Assembly: GCF_030413615.1 (NCBI RefSeq)
Contig: NZ_CP129236.1
Coordinates: 2,216,001-2,280,000, forward strand
DNA: 64,000 bases
From: Planococcus shixiaomingii
GTDB taxonomy: Bacteria; Bacillota; Bacilli; Bacillales_A; Planococcaceae
Reading direction: 5' to 3'
In this document: positions 1 to 8,922 of the stretch, piece by piece
How the letters are laid out: each line of letters begins with the position of its first letter
How positions within the stretch are numbered: the first letter of the stretch is position 1
Made by a program: the position numbers and the translations under genes
The notes under the pieces: model-generated
The model's input: only the letters and a program-made list of their open reading frames with translations
Database searches by the model: none
Told to the model about the DNA's origin: nothing

Positions 1-38
1 AAAATGAAGGAAAAGATAAAATGTTCGGAGGCTTAAGA

Positions 39-200
39 ATGAAATACCTCTTCATAACTATTTTTATAGTAGTCATTTTATGGCCAGTATTAGGTCTGAT
101 AACTCAGGATATGGATTTCGGTGGAATGGGACTTCTGATTTTCGGAATCATTTGGGGATTCATGCTGCGAAAAATAAGTGAGCCAAAGTTCGAAGAATAA
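39..200 (+). CDS. Small membrane protein, 53 aa, unknown function
   Basis: A short open frame starts at an ATG 7 bases after a clear CGGAGG ribosome site (26-31) and ends at TAA 198-200. The product is mostly hydrophobic, with two likely membrane segments (about residues 2-21 and 29-44) and a charged tail ending FEE. The strong ribosome site and the terminator at 216-247 make it a convincing gene despite its size. No family is recognised. A few codons of a possible upstream gene end at TAA 34-36, overlapping the ribosome site, but too little is visible to identify it. Confidence 0.7.
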   Translation: MKYLFITIFIVVILWPVLGLITQDMDFGGMGLLIFGIIWGFMLRKISEPKFEE

Positions 201-215
201 ACAATAACGTGAAGG

Positions 216-247
216 AAATACTCACTCAACAGGTGGGTATTTTTTTG
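216..247 (+). terminator. Rho-independent terminator
   Basis: An ATACTCAC / GTGGGTAT stem (one G-T pair) with a 7-base loop is followed by seven T's. It ends the small membrane gene at 39-200. Confidence 0.75.
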
Positions 248-442
248 TCTTGGAACGTAACATAATTAGCATCTTGATAGTTTTAAATACTGACTTTTGA
301 AGACGTTATCGGTCAAGTCATCGTGTCCACATCCCCATGATATACTGAAGAAAACAGTACACAGGTGAGTCATCTTCTAGCGCCTTTTTTGACGCTTATT
401 CTTTATCGAACCAACAAAACTAAATAGAAAGTGGTGAATATC

Positions 443-1294
443 ATGACTGTTTTGGTGACCGGTTTTACGGGGAAAGTGGGCTACGAAGTGGCTGGAAATC
501 TGAAGAAAAAAGGAATTCCATTCAAATGCGCTACCCGGAACGTAAAGAAAGCCATTGACCGCTACGGCGACGACTATGATTTTGTACAGTTAGACTTTGC
601 AGATCCAGCGACTTTTGCTTCTGCCCTGCACGGAGTCGACCAGCTCTTTCTCATGTATCCTCCGGGAGAGAATCTTCAATTTGATAAATTTCTGGAGGAA
701 GCGAAACAGATGGGCGTTCAGCACATCACTTACATTTCCATAAAGGACGTTCAGTTTCTGCCGTTTATCCATCATTTTAAAAACGAAAAGCTGATCAGAA
801 AGCTAGGCGTTCCTTATACGTTTATTCGAGCGGGTTATTTTATGCAAAACCTGAACGACTTTTTGTGCCGGGAAATAAAGGAACGGCAGCGTATTTTTGT
901 TCCTGCTGGTAAAGGCAAGACCAGTTTTGTGGATGTGCGCGATTTGGCGGAAGTGGTTTCGTTGTCATTCCAAGATTCTGAGCAGCACCGCAACAAAGCC
1001 TATACCGTAACCGGTGCCGAAGCTTTGGATTTCTTTGAAGTGGCGGACAAGATGACAACTATTTTGGGACGCCCCATCTCCTATACGAACCCATCAACAA
1101 AGGAATTCAAAGAGCACATGTTGAGCAGCGGAATAGACAAAGCATTTGTCAACGTTGTCATCGGCATCCACTTCCCTACTAGATTAGGCTTGGCCAAAGG
1201 AATAAGTACTGATTATGAAGAGTTAACAGGCATGAAACCCAATAAAATTGAAAAATACATTGAAGATTATCAAAACGCTTGGAACAAACTTTAA
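443..1294 (+). CDS. NmrA-like NAD(P)-binding reductase (atypical SDR)
   Basis: The 283-residue protein opens with a Rossmann dinucleotide-binding motif, TGFTGKVG, right after the first strand. It keeps the length and layout of NmrA/TMR-type atypical short-chain dehydrogenases (HIT-YISIKD, then FIRAGYFMQN, then a C-terminal substrate half). Family members act as NAD(P)H-dependent reductases or redox-sensing proteins; the substrate here cannot be told. An in-frame GTG lies 12 bases upstream, but GTGGTGA at 431-437 reads as the ribosome site for the ATG at 443, so 443 is preferred. It appears to be a single-gene unit. Confidence 0.85.
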   Translation: MTVLVTGFTGKVGYEVAGNLKKKGIPFKCATRNVKKAIDRYGDDYDFVQLDFADPATFASALHGVDQLFLMYPPGENLQFDKFLEEAKQMGVQHITYISIKDVQFLPFIHHFKNEKLIRKLGVPYTFIRAGYFMQNLNDFLCREIKERQRIFVPAGKGKTSFVDVRDLAEVVSLSFQDSEQHRNKAYTVTGAEALDFFEVADKMTTILGRPISYTNPSTKEFKEHMLSSGIDKAFVNVVIGIHFPTRLGLAKGISTDYEELTGMKPNKIEKYIEDYQNAWNKL

Positions 1295-1342
1295 CTATAT
1301 ATGCTTACAAATCTTTTCTTTTTATAAAAAAGGGGCAGTTCT

Positions 1343-1743
1343 ATGATTCAATTACTTGAGAGCAAGCAGTGGAAATTAGGTTTAGAAGAAGAAAATCAAA
1401 AATACCGCTTCGTCATTACGCATGAAGATTTTATAAAATAACTACTAGTTTCATGGAATTCGATAAGGAAATACTGAAAATCACCCAAAAGACGTTAAAG
1501 GAAATTGCGAAAGAAATTGAACAAGGGAAAACCAAAAGCAAATATGAATCCCTCGAGCTTTTTGAAGATCTAACGGGTAACTTTCTGCTTACCATTCATT
1601 TAGGTGCATATCATAACTTCACATTATATTTTATAAATTACTCTGCAGATTTCCAGCTGGATTTCGCCGGACATTCTTACGAATTAGTGCAGTTAAGAGA
1701 TACCATTAACCTTATTATTGAAGAGCAATCTTTTTATGACTAG
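1343..1743 (+). pseudogene. Frameshifted small gene, unknown function
   Basis: Two adjacent frames read as one protein. The first (1343-1441) has a ribosome site (AGGGGCAG, 1331-1338) and 32 codons ending VITHEDFIK. The second (ATG 1453, 96 codons) has no ribosome site. Its frame can be followed back without a stop to just before the T-run at 1429-1432, giving YKITTSF before the apparent Met. Adding one T to that run joins both into a protein of about 133 residues. A one-base deletion (or sequencing error) is therefore inferred. No family is recognised; the C-terminal half is a mixed alpha/beta sequence like the small immunity-type proteins nearby. Confidence 0.6.
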
Positions 1744-1863
1744 CTTGTATGGCTGCTCTCTAAGAAAAGGAGTTTATTGAAGACACCAAAAGCGTTCGAA
1801 TTGGTATAGGAAGCACGGCAAAGTTGAAGCAATCACTATCAATTAAAAGGAAGAGGTGTACAA

Positions 1864-2472
1864 GTGATAGAAATCAGCACATATATTGGACGGAAAGATT
1901 TGAATAGTTACGAGGAAACTAAAGAATCTGTAGATGCTTTCTTTATCCCTGTTACATCGGAGGAAGCGTTGGATGTCATCAATTCCATTTCATCCAGAAA
2001 CATGGACCGTTATTTGCATGGCTCCATTATTATTGAAGTGGATCAGCGCAAATTGACCACTTTTTCTGACTGGGACGATTTGGATTTGTTATGGACTGGG
2101 CTTTTAACCATGGTGCTCGAATACATGCAAAATGGCGAATATGGAGCTACCCAATTGTCTATGAATGGATTAGAATGGTCCATAAAAAAAGTACGGGCAA
2201 AACCGAAGAATCTGATTTTATTTCATTCAAAGAGACCAAACGCTTTTTTTGATGAAAAAATCAGTACACCTGATTCAAATGAAAATAAGGCAACGCTGGG
2301 CGAAATGGAATTTTTACGTAAGGTTGTTTCTAGCGCTGGTGATTTCTTGTCTTTGAGAGAAAAAGATACGCGGACTCAAAAATTGGTGAGCTTCAAAGGA
2401 ATGTATATGGAGCTGAAACAACTCGTGTCCGAAAAATTAACTTGTAGTAAACACTTTTTGCGTGGCGATTGA
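1864..2472 (+). CDS. Hypothetical protein, immunity-like
   Basis: This 202-residue soluble protein starts at GTG, 8 bases after GGAAGAGG. No enzyme motif is seen. The central stretch SDWDDLDLLWTGLL followed by a hydrophobic helix resembles small Bacillales proteins often found beside polymorphic-toxin loci, but no toxin gene is present in the window. The immunity-like reading is an inference from sequence style, not an assigned family. It follows the broken gene at 1343-1743 on the same strand. Confidence 0.75.
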   Translation: MIEISTYIGRKDLNSYEETKESVDAFFIPVTSEEALDVINSISSRNMDRYLHGSIIIEVDQRKLTTFSDWDDLDLLWTGLLTMVLEYMQNGEYGATQLSMNGLEWSIKKVRAKPKNLILFHSKRPNAFFDEKISTPDSNENKATLGEMEFLRKVVSSAGDFLSLREKDTRTQKLVSFKGMYMELKQLVSEKLTCSKHFLRGD

Positions 2473-2561
2473 GGGTCTTTTTGTTTGAGTATGAAAAGTA
2501 AATTTTATAGTTATCGGCAGTTCAAAGTAGATTAATTTAGATTCGGTAAAATTCATTTCCA

Positions 2562-2598
2562 ATAAAAAAACCTGCTATCTTTAAGCAGGTATATTTTC
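2562..2598. terminator. Bidirectional terminator
   Basis: ACCTGC / GCAGGT stem (2570-2575, 2585-2590), with an A-run before it and a T-rich run after it, lies between the converging genes at 1864-2472 and 2607-2780. Confidence 0.7.
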
Positions 2599-2606
2599 TA
2601 TGCAGC

Positions 2607-2780
2607 TTATTTTTTAATGGGCTTAGGCAAGAAATAGGAGCTGCCTCCCATTAATATTCCCCCGAATACCGCAAGTGAAGCACCGATTACAACCCATTTT
2701 GTCGTTAAAAGAGTCGATAAATATATTCCTGACGTAAACAGGAGTAAGCCGACCCATAAACAAGTTAGCCATTTTATCAT
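2607..2780 (-). CDS. Small membrane protein, 57 aa
   Basis: On the minus strand an ATG (2778-2780) follows a GGAGGA ribosome site by 4-5 bases. The frame encodes 57 residues with two clear membrane helices (about 4-24 and 29-45), a glycine-rich turn (GGILMGGSS) and a basic tail ending PIKK. A longer overlapping frame covers the same bases, but it lacks a ribosome site and a sensible composition. No family is recognised. Confidence 0.75.
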   Translation of the reverse strand: MIKWLTCLWVGLLLFTSGIYLSTLLTTKWVVIGASLAVFGGILMGGSSYFLPKPIKK

Positions 2781-2883
2781 TTTTCTCCTCCAATAAGGTT
2801 CTTAAGTTACCATAATTCATAATAAACACTTCTAAAACCCCTTGACTTTTCAGGAGCATTTAACCTTTTAGTCAAACAAGTTT

Positions 2884-3294
2884 TTAAGAAAGAAGAAGAT
2901 GAAATAAGTCAAATTGAATGGTAATGAGTAAGACTATTACTAATATAGACATCTCACTTATGGTTAAGATTGCCTGTTTAGGGTTTTCTAAGTATTTCCA
3001 CTCAAACAAAGCCTTTACTAGATGGTCAATTATCGTAAGCAAGGTCATTGCGATTAGAAAAAGATTAAACGAAAACTCTTTAAAGATTAAAAAATGAAGA
3101 ATGACGGCATATACAATCATTGAGAGAATTCGTATAGCAAGATCAATGTTTTGGTGTGTTTTATTTACATATGAGTATGAAAAGAGACTCTTTTTTTCTT
3201 TTTCAATGTTAAATATTTTCCTTATACTAGCTTGTACGAGTGATATTACTAGAAAGACAACTATAATAAACAATACAAACTTGATCGAATACAT
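2884..3294 (-). CDS. DUF4181 family membrane protein
   Basis: This 136-residue protein has four predicted membrane segments. The conserved loop after the first helix (IRKIFNIEKEKKSLFSYSYVN-type, then HQNIDLAIRI) matches the layout of DUF4181 proteins: LGVEK, then SxxHVNxxHKKIDWxIRI. A second copy lies at 18464-18916 and shares this core. AAGGGGATAG precedes the ATG. The function is unknown for the family. Confidence 0.75.
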   Translation of the reverse strand: MYSIKFVLFIIVVFLVISLVQASIRKIFNIEKEKKSLFSYSYVNKTHQNIDLAIRILSMIVYAVILHFLIFKEFSFNLFLIAMTLLTIIDHLVKALFEWKYLENPKQAILTISEMSILVIVLLITIQFDLFHLLLS

Positions 3295-3440
3295 CGCTCT
3301 ATCCCCTTAAAAACTCATTAAAATCCATATATTTTTTCTATACTAAATCACTTATTGAAATAAGAATGCAGTATTAGACTACATTTGTTCCCTTGCTCAT
3401 TAGCTCGTGCTTCAACATTACGAATATCACCAGAAACAAA

Positions 3441-4406
3441 TTAAAATTGAACTATTTTAATTTGTTTTTCACTGCTATTCAATTCCACCCTTCCACCAAT
3501 AGGAAAAGTGAAAATTGGCTGTGTATGGCCGAAATCCACATCGTATAAAACGGGAATCGATTTTAATAAAGGCAGTTTATCAAACAAATACAGAATATGG
3601 TCTTCCGTCATTTTTGATTCACGCTGGAACCGTCCAATAACTAATCCTTTTATTTTTCCGGCTGATTGCAGCAAAGACGTTAAATCACGGGCAAACGTTT
3701 CAGGGATCGTCATTTCATCATCTTCAAGAAATAATATGGCATTTTCCAGATTCGGCATGTACGAAGTCCCTTGCAGCAAGTTTAAAGTACATAGATTGCC
3801 GCCGAAAAGTTGACCACTTGTTTGTCCTTCGTTGTATATCTTCCAGTTTGTTGCTTCAAGTTTCCGGTTTTCTTGATCTAAAAACCAAGCATCGTCGCTC
3901 CATTCCAAAGACGGCTGAATTTCATAGGAGTGAGATTGCATCAAGCAATTTTTAAAATACTCAATTTGATAGTTTTGCAATTCTTCCATGTGAAAACTTG
4001 AAAAGTGTGGACCTGAATATGTAATCAATCCTGTTTTCGAAGTAATAGCGCTAGCCAAAGCCGTTATATCACTGTATCCACAAAATATTTTAGGATTTTG
4101 ACGAATGCTTTCGTAATCTAGGAATGGAAGAAGTTCATTACTGTTAAATCCGCCGATAGCTGTCAATATTCCTTTGACATTTTGGTCTTGAAAGGCGTTA
4201 TGCAAATCGTCTAAGCGGTGTTCAATAGAAGCCGAGTTATGTAAATCGCTTTCAAAAACATGCTCTCCAAAGGTCACAACTAAACCTATTTCTTCGAGCA
4301 TTGTTTTTGCTTGTTCTATGCCAATTTCCGATAATATATTGGCGCTTCTGCTCGGTGCTATGATACGTATTTCATCTCCGTGTTGTAATTTTTTCGGTAT
4401 TATCAT
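3441..4406 (-). CDS. S66 family LD-carboxypeptidase / MccF-like peptidase
   Basis: The 321-residue protein has the full S66 layout. The nucleophile elbow GYSDITAL places the catalytic Ser near residue 112; the Glu lies in LFLEDDE after the GGNLCTLNLLQGT motif, and the His in DFGHTQP. S66 enzymes either trim the D-residue from muropeptide tetrapeptides (LdcA) or cleave microcin C-type amides (MccF). Sequence alone does not decide; the style is closer to the MccF-like serine peptidases common in Bacillales. It seems to be transcribed alone, and no terminator was seen downstream. Confidence 0.88.
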   Translation of the reverse strand: MIIPKKLQHGDEIRIIAPSRSANILSEIGIEQAKTMLEEIGLVVTFGEHVFESDLHNSASIEHRLDDLHNAFQDQNVKGILTAIGGFNSNELLPFLDYESIRQNPKIFCGYSDITALASAITSKTGLITYSGPHFSSFHMEELQNYQIEYFKNCLMQSHSYEIQPSLEWSDDAWFLDQENRKLEATNWKIYNEGQTSGQLFGGNLCTLNLLQGTSYMPNLENAILFLEDDEMTIPETFARDLTSLLQSAGKIKGLVIGRFQRESKMTEDHILYLFDKLPLLKSIPVLYDVDFGHTQPIFTFPIGGRVELNSSEKQIKIVQF

Positions 4407-4467
4407 CTTTTATCTCTCCATTAATTCAGTTTATGTTACGTTCACTTTCAACGAAAAACCTGGCTCT

Positions 4468-4485
4468 AATATCGAACTCGATATT
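4468..4485. repeat. Perfect inverted repeat upstream of the S66 gene
   Basis: AATATCG, a 4-base loop, then CGATATT. It lies about 60 bases upstream of the S66 peptidase start, where an operator could be. No neighbouring regulator is present, so its role is unknown. Confidence 0.35.
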
Positions 4486-4600
4486 TTTATAGTTCGGGCA
4501 AATTTTTTGATAACGATATAAATCGAAGAATTGACAGTAATTCTCACACAATAAGGCCCGTTCGTTTTCTTATTTTTAGTATCTTAATTATCATAGTGCA

Positions 4601-4783
4601 TTATTCCTTTGTTTTAGAACATATATTAGTTAAACCGCCAATGGCTATCACTAGAAAGCCAAAAGAGGCTGAATATCTAAAGAAATTATGTTGCGAGTAC
4701 CCCAATATATACATAAGGCCAATACAGCAAATTATTAGCCCCAAGAAAAAAATTAAATTACTAATTTGCCTTAATAATAATCT
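4601..4783 (-). pseudogene. Small membrane protein remnant lacking a start codon
   Basis: A minus-strand frame encodes about 60 residues with two membrane segments (QISNLIFFLGLIICCIGLM, then ASFGFLVIAIGGL) and ends KTKE-TAA. An excellent ribosome site, AAAGGAGGT, lies at 4790-4798, but the codon at the right distance is AGA (4781-4783). No ATG, GTG or TTG fits before the first helix. The gene probably lost its start codon, or uses an unusual one. The intact style matches the other small membrane proteins nearby. Confidence 0.5.
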
Positions 4784-4844
4784 TGCTGTACCTCCTTTTA
4801 GTTTAAATTTCTAATAAGACATTCTAATGTTATGTAGGATAAAA

Positions 4845-5669
4845 CTAACTTCTAGCTTGTTTTATTGTGTATATCCTCACCGTGCCCTCCGTAAAAGAAA
4901 TGAAATCATACCTTTTTGATAGACCTAACCCTTTTGAGTAACCTTCCAGTTCACCAATTATTTGCGGAGTTTTCCTGCCAATTTCCAGCGCATATAATCT
5001 TCCATCATATTTATAGTTGCCTACAGTATAGACGTAGTTTTCTCTTATGCATATGCTCCTAGTTCCGTGAAGAACTTGAGGCATCTTATAAATTTGCAGC
5101 TCCTTGGTTGCAGCATTCAGCTGAATCAGCGGAAATTCAGAGTAAGGAAACAGCCAAATTGTGGAGCCAGCTCCTTGAGTCATAGCATAACAATCGTCTA
5201 TATATGGTTTGTTTGCCAAATCGGAAAAATAACGAAAAAGAACTTTTCCGTTATAACCAAATAGGACTAGCCCTTCCTCAGATATTCCGCTTCCGGTGAC
5301 ACCTTCGTCATGATAACTAAGCCATATACCGTTTTCAGCAACTTCAACGTCCTGAACACCTTCCCCGCCATAAAAAGAATGGCAGAGTGTGCCTTCTAGA
5401 TCCATGATAAATACATTATCTTTTCCTTCGGTGTTTCTTCGATCTACTATTACAAAATGATTTGAATCAATCCATCTTACAAATGTAGAAGATAGAGATT
5501 GAGCAGGGAAAACGAAACTAGTCTCATTGATACATAGAACAGTATGCTGTTCTTTTCTTAAAGCAATAAGAAGCCCATGACTATCATGCCAATCTGCAGA
5601 GCAAATTTCATACTCGCTCCACTCAGCAGATTTTTTATACAATACTTCCTGGTCTAAAACGAAATTCAT
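4845..5669 (-). CDS. Hypothetical protein, beta-repeat (propeller-like)
   Basis: This 274-residue soluble protein consists of short strand-turn-strand units with repeated patterns such as SSTFVRWIDSNHFVIVDRR, IWLSYHDEGV, IWLFPYSEF and YVYTVGNYKYDGRLYALEI. This suggests a beta-propeller-like fold; no catalytic motif is visible. Upstream in-frame codons exist, but AGGGGAG lies just before the ATG at 5667-5669, so that start is chosen. It follows the TPR gene by 86 bases on the same strand, so the two probably form an operon. Confidence 0.7.
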   Translation of the reverse strand: MNFVLDQEVLYKKSAEWSEYEICSADWHDSHGLLIALRKEQHTVLCINETSFVFPAQSLSSTFVRWIDSNHFVIVDRRNTEGKDNVFIMDLEGTLCHSFYGGEGVQDVEVAENGIWLSYHDEGVTGSGISEEGLVLFGYNGKVLFRYFSDLANKPYIDDCYAMTQGAGSTIWLFPYSEFPLIQLNAATKELQIYKMPQVLHGTRSICIRENYVYTVGNYKYDGRLYALEIGRKTPQIIGELEGYSKGLGLSKRYDFISFTEGTVRIYTIKQARS

Positions 5670-5755
5670 TTCTACTCCCCTAACAGTTAATAAGGAATCG
5701 GCAAAATCCGCCCTTATGTTTTGTTCCCCTAAGTACAAATGCTAGCGTTCCCATT

Positions 5756-6655
5756 TTATTCTTGAGAAGAATACCCAAATAAATAACAAGCTCCTTTGAT
5801 TGGATAATCAAATGCTAAAGCTGGACACTTGTCATCCAAAATACTTAAAAACGCTTGTTCATATTCTTCTTTCTCTTTCCTGAGTGCCTGTATGTACTCA
5901 TTCTTTTCTAATTCTGACCATTCTTCATGAATCTCTTCTTTCCAAGCTTCTTTCATTTCTAAGTCAAGTTGAGTGGAGACTTCCTCAATTATTTCTTGCA
6001 TGCACGATAAATTATTCGTTTTATATAGTGCATATATGTATCGGTTGACCCACGTCGGATCCTTTGCTATCAGATTGTCCCAATCTTTTTCAAACCATGC
6101 GATTGCTTTAGCATAGCTGCCTATTTCGACATATAAATCTGCTAAATCTACGAAACCTACAAGATCGTGATCTTTTTCGCTGTAGAGATCCAGTTTACTT
6201 TCCGCTTCTTCAAGATTCCCTACATCAATTAGGATTTTAATGTGGCCATACATCGACCAGTCAAATCCCTCTTCTGCTAAAAGAAAATTGTTGGCAGCTT
6301 CCTTTAGGTTCCCTAACTGGACCTGTGCCACCGCCAAATTGTTGTAAGCGGCTTTTGTTGGATGGATTGCCAGTGCCTGTAATAATGTATCCTGTGCTGG
6401 CTTCCATTCTTTTTTCCGAACATAGATTTCACCTAGCAAGCTATATGGAAAGTGAGAATCTGGATTCATCGCTATTACTTCTTCAAGCAAACTCATAGCC
6501 GTTCGATCATCTTCCCCCTGGTAGCTATAAATCCAAGCTAAATTGGTCAATGATTGAACAGTTCTAGCGGTCATTGCGGCTTTCTTAAATTCTTTTAAGT
6601 ACACTTTATATTCTTCAATTTTAAACGCTTCTAATGCTTTTTGATCACTGCTCAT
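5756..6655 (-). CDS. Tetratricopeptide-repeat protein
   Basis: The 299-residue protein has at least three TPR units at about residues 35-140: NLAWIYSYQGEDDRTAMSLL, then LLGEIYVRKKEWKPAQDTLL, then NLAVAQVQLGNLKEAANNFL. Weaker helical repeats follow, and the tail is a Glu/Lys-rich helix. No enzyme domain or membrane segment is seen, so it is likely a cytoplasmic scaffold. It is the first gene of a probable two-gene unit with the propeller-like protein downstream. The partner is unknown. Confidence 0.8.
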   Translation of the reverse strand: MSSDQKALEAFKIEEYKVYLKEFKKAAMTARTVQSLTNLAWIYSYQGEDDRTAMSLLEEVIAMNPDSHFPYSLLGEIYVRKKEWKPAQDTLLQALAIHPTKAAYNNLAVAQVQLGNLKEAANNFLLAEEGFDWSMYGHIKILIDVGNLEEAESKLDLYSEKDHDLVGFVDLADLYVEIGSYAKAIAWFEKDWDNLIAKDPTWVNRYIYALYKTNNLSCMQEIIEEVSTQLDLEMKEAWKEEIHEEWSELEKNEYIQALRKEKEEYEQAFLSILDDKCPALAFDYPIKGACYLFGYSSQE

Positions 6656-7071
6656 TCTGTTTCCCTTCTATAAAAAATGTTCTTTTATTATTTACCTGTA
6701 TAACAGTGGCGAAAATAGTAGTTTTAGCAAAGAAATAGGCTGGATGATTAATAAATCATGCCTATAATTAACCTTATATGAACAAAAGAAAGGAAAGAAG
6801 CTAGCTCTTTTACTTCTTCTTTTTCTATAAGCGGTTATATATAATCCGGCAATCTCATTTCAATATCCTTAAGAATGCGATTAAACAAATCTTACTTTCA
6901 TTATATCATTTGGTATATTTGAATTAGATAAAATTATCTATTAATTTAAAAGGGATAACTACATTGAACTGAATATTAACACGCTACGATTCAATTCTAA
7001 GAAAACTGACGTTAGTGACTGTAAGAAGCTGACTATTTGCCTGGTTAGCTTTATTTACTTTTCTTCGGAGT
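6656..7071. other. Intergenic, no gene seen
   Basis: About 416 AT-rich bases between two minus-strand genes. I see no credible short gene, strong hairpin or riboswitch on either strand. It must contain the promoter of the TPR gene, but none stands out. Confidence 0.5.
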
Positions 7072-7461
7072 TTAGTATGTATTATATTCCAGTGGTTTCC
7101 CTCCACTGATGCTCAGCTGCAGAAAAGAATGGTTAAAGATAATCAATGAATCCTCCTTTTTCACATATCCGTAAACCCGAATGACGTCCAGAATCACTTC
7201 CCCCGGTACGTGGATATTCCGAAGTACCGCTGTAAGATCCTTACGCAATTCTTCAGTTTCTGCCTTGATTTCCAGCCATTCAATAGAGATATAGCCGCCG
7301 CTCTTAAAATGATGAAACCAGTCTCCGTCCCAAGGGCGAATATAGCCAGTCTCGATGTCTTTTGTTCGCCACTGTAGGTTGTCGGGATAGTTATACATCG
7401 CTGCTCTAAGTTCTTCCCACTTTGTATCATTCATTACTTGCTGGTAATGGCTATGCTTCAT
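7072..7461 (-). CDS. DUF6678-like protein
   Basis: This 129-residue protein begins with MNDTKWEELRAAMY after a short lead. It carries RTKDIETGYIRPWDGDWFHHF, a conserved IEWLEI strand, a PGEVILDVIRVYGY segment and a hydrophobic C-terminus. This order matches my memory of DUF6678 (short proteins of unknown role often found among immunity-type genes), but the assignment could not be searched. The first ATG is used; it has a distant GGAG. The next gene upstream (7483) lies only 21 bases away on the same strand. Confidence 0.65.
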   Translation of the reverse strand: MKHSHYQQVMNDTKWEELRAAMYNYPDNLQWRTKDIETGYIRPWDGDWFHHFKSGGYISIEWLEIKAETEELRKDLTAVLRNIHVPGEVILDVIRVYGYVKKEDSLIIFNHSFLQLSISGGKPLEYNTY

Positions 7462-7482
7462 TTTTATACTACAGCTCCTTTA

Positions 7483-7812
7483 TTAGGATGGTCTTGAGGC
7501 AGCTCGATTTTTAAATTTCATAATGAATTGTGCAATTACTAGAATTACAGCGAGAGCCGTAAAGAAATTTGTCAACGTTTTGTTTTGAGTGAAAAAGTAA
7601 AAGAGCACAGCAATGAATATTACAACCAATTGTGCTATTTCAATGCGGGATCTCGTTTCGAGCAATATTCCGTACAAAGCCACGACTATACCAGCTATTA
7701 TCCACATGGCTGCCGCAATGGGCTTCTCTGGAGAATTTGCTAGCAACATTACAATCCCTATTGTTACCATGGTATTTCCTGCCGGCCCTATAAGCCATGC
7801 TCTTTTCCTCAC
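7483..7812 (-). CDS. Small multi-pass membrane protein
   Basis: The 109-residue protein has four predicted membrane helices: about 8-26, 31-50, 58-73 and 79-97. The last is followed by a basic tail. The start is GTG (7810-7812), 7 bases after AAAGGGGA. It lies 21 bases upstream of the DUF6678-like gene, suggesting co-transcription. No family is recognised. Confidence 0.7.
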   Translation of the reverse strand: MRKRAWLIGPAGNTMVTIGIVMLLANSPEKPIAAAMWIIAGIVVALYGILLETRSRIEIAQLVVIFIAVLFYFFTQNKTLTNFFTALAVILVIAQFIMKFKNRAASRPS

Positions 7813-7929
7813 TTGATAGTCCCCTTTCTATTAACCCTTATAATTTAGTCACCTGCCACGCTTCTTCTTATAAAAATCTTTTTGTACCTGCATCTAACAC
7901 ACCCGATATTCGAAAAAATTATTTTGGAT

Positions 7930-8364
7930 TTACTTATTCTGCCCTCTCGAGTCATATAGTTTCAATGATGCGCCAGTTTCGGTTTGTGGATAATAGCTGA
8001 CTTCACAGTAGTAGCTGCCTTCCTTCGCCCCTTGATAATCCAAAGGAAATGTAACCTTATAATTTCCAAAATGCACCATTGTATAACTTGTTCTTCTGCT
8101 TTCCAACCGAGAAACTTCACAATTCCCTTTATATTGTTCTGTTTTATTAGCCAGCACATCTGGCAGATCCAACAAATGAATTACAAACAAATAATCAGCT
8201 AGAAAAATGAAAAAGACTGTAACAACAACAGTTCCATTATCTAACTTATAGGAATTGCCTTCTTTCTTCTTCCGTCTGTACATATACCAAAGACAAGCGA
8301 ACAAAAAAACTAGCCCTATGAATGTGAAAATTAACACAGAATAATACGACCATAACAGCTCCAA
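7930..8364 (-). CDS. Membrane-anchored hypothetical protein
   Basis: The 144-residue protein has two N-terminal membrane helices (about 6-28 and 45-65) separated by a basic loop (RRKKKEG). An exported-looking soluble part of about 80 residues follows (FGNYKVTFPLDY, YYCEVSYYPQTETGASLKLY). The start is TTG, about 10 bases after AAAGGAG. Function unknown. Confidence 0.65.
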   Translation of the reverse strand: MELLWSYYSVLIFTFIGLVFLFACLWYMYRRKKKEGNSYKLDNGTVVVTVFFIFLADYLFVIHLLDLPDVLANKTEQYKGNCEVSRLESRRTSYTMVHFGNYKVTFPLDYQGAKEGSYYCEVSYYPQTETGASLKLYDSRGQNK

Positions 8365-8554
8365 TGTTGCTCAACTCCTTTATAAGAAGTTCTCTCTATC
8401 TGTTTTCTCTTGACCTACTGCTGGCCTAACCGGTAGGTTCAATCCTTACAGAAAATATATACAAACTAGTATCAGCTCCGAACACAGAACCATACTCTTT
8501 ACTTATGGAATAAATCGAGCTAAATAAAACACTAGAGACTGAAATATACTGATG

Positions 8555-8815
8555 CTAGGTTAAACTGCTTTGTTTCTTCATTTTAATATAGTAATAAAAC
8601 TGAATTACCGGAAGTATAAGAAATGGATAGAAATAAGGTTGCATCTGGAGAAAAATCAGGGCTATAAAGATCGGATAAAATAGGATGTTGCTAAACAGGA
8701 TAAGACGTGGTGATTTTTTTATTAACCCCACCACCAATAGCAAGAGAGATGGGATAATCAGAACTAACGGGCCATTCCCGTATAAAAAAGAGATGAGTTG
8801 TTCTATCGTATTCAT
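8555..8815 (-). CDS. Small membrane protein
   Basis: This 86-residue protein has three predicted membrane helices (about 14-32, 38-56 and 58-77) and a basic tail. AAAGGGGA precedes the ATG by 6 bases. No family is recognised. It belongs to a run of minus-strand small membrane genes from 7483 to 9195. Confidence 0.65.
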   Translation of the reverse strand: MNTIEQLISFLYGNGPLVLIIPSLLLLVVGLIKKSPRLILFSNILFYPIFIALIFLQMQPYFYPFLILPVIQFYYYIKMKKQSSLT

Positions 8816-8922
8816 TAGAGTTCCCCTTTCTAAGGTTATTTTTCCTTACAGGCAATCATATGAAGATGGGTTTTCGTTGCATTTTTATATCACCTCCGGA
8901 TATTAAGAAGGCCCATAAAGAG

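Noticed and set aside
1780..1855. Protein-like fragment ahead of the gene at 1864
   Set aside because: Short stretches read plausibly in two frames, but no start, ribosome site or consistent frame ties them together.
2623..2859. A 78-codon minus-strand open frame
   Set aside because: It overlaps in another frame the better-formed 57-residue membrane gene at 2607-2780, which has the ribosome site.
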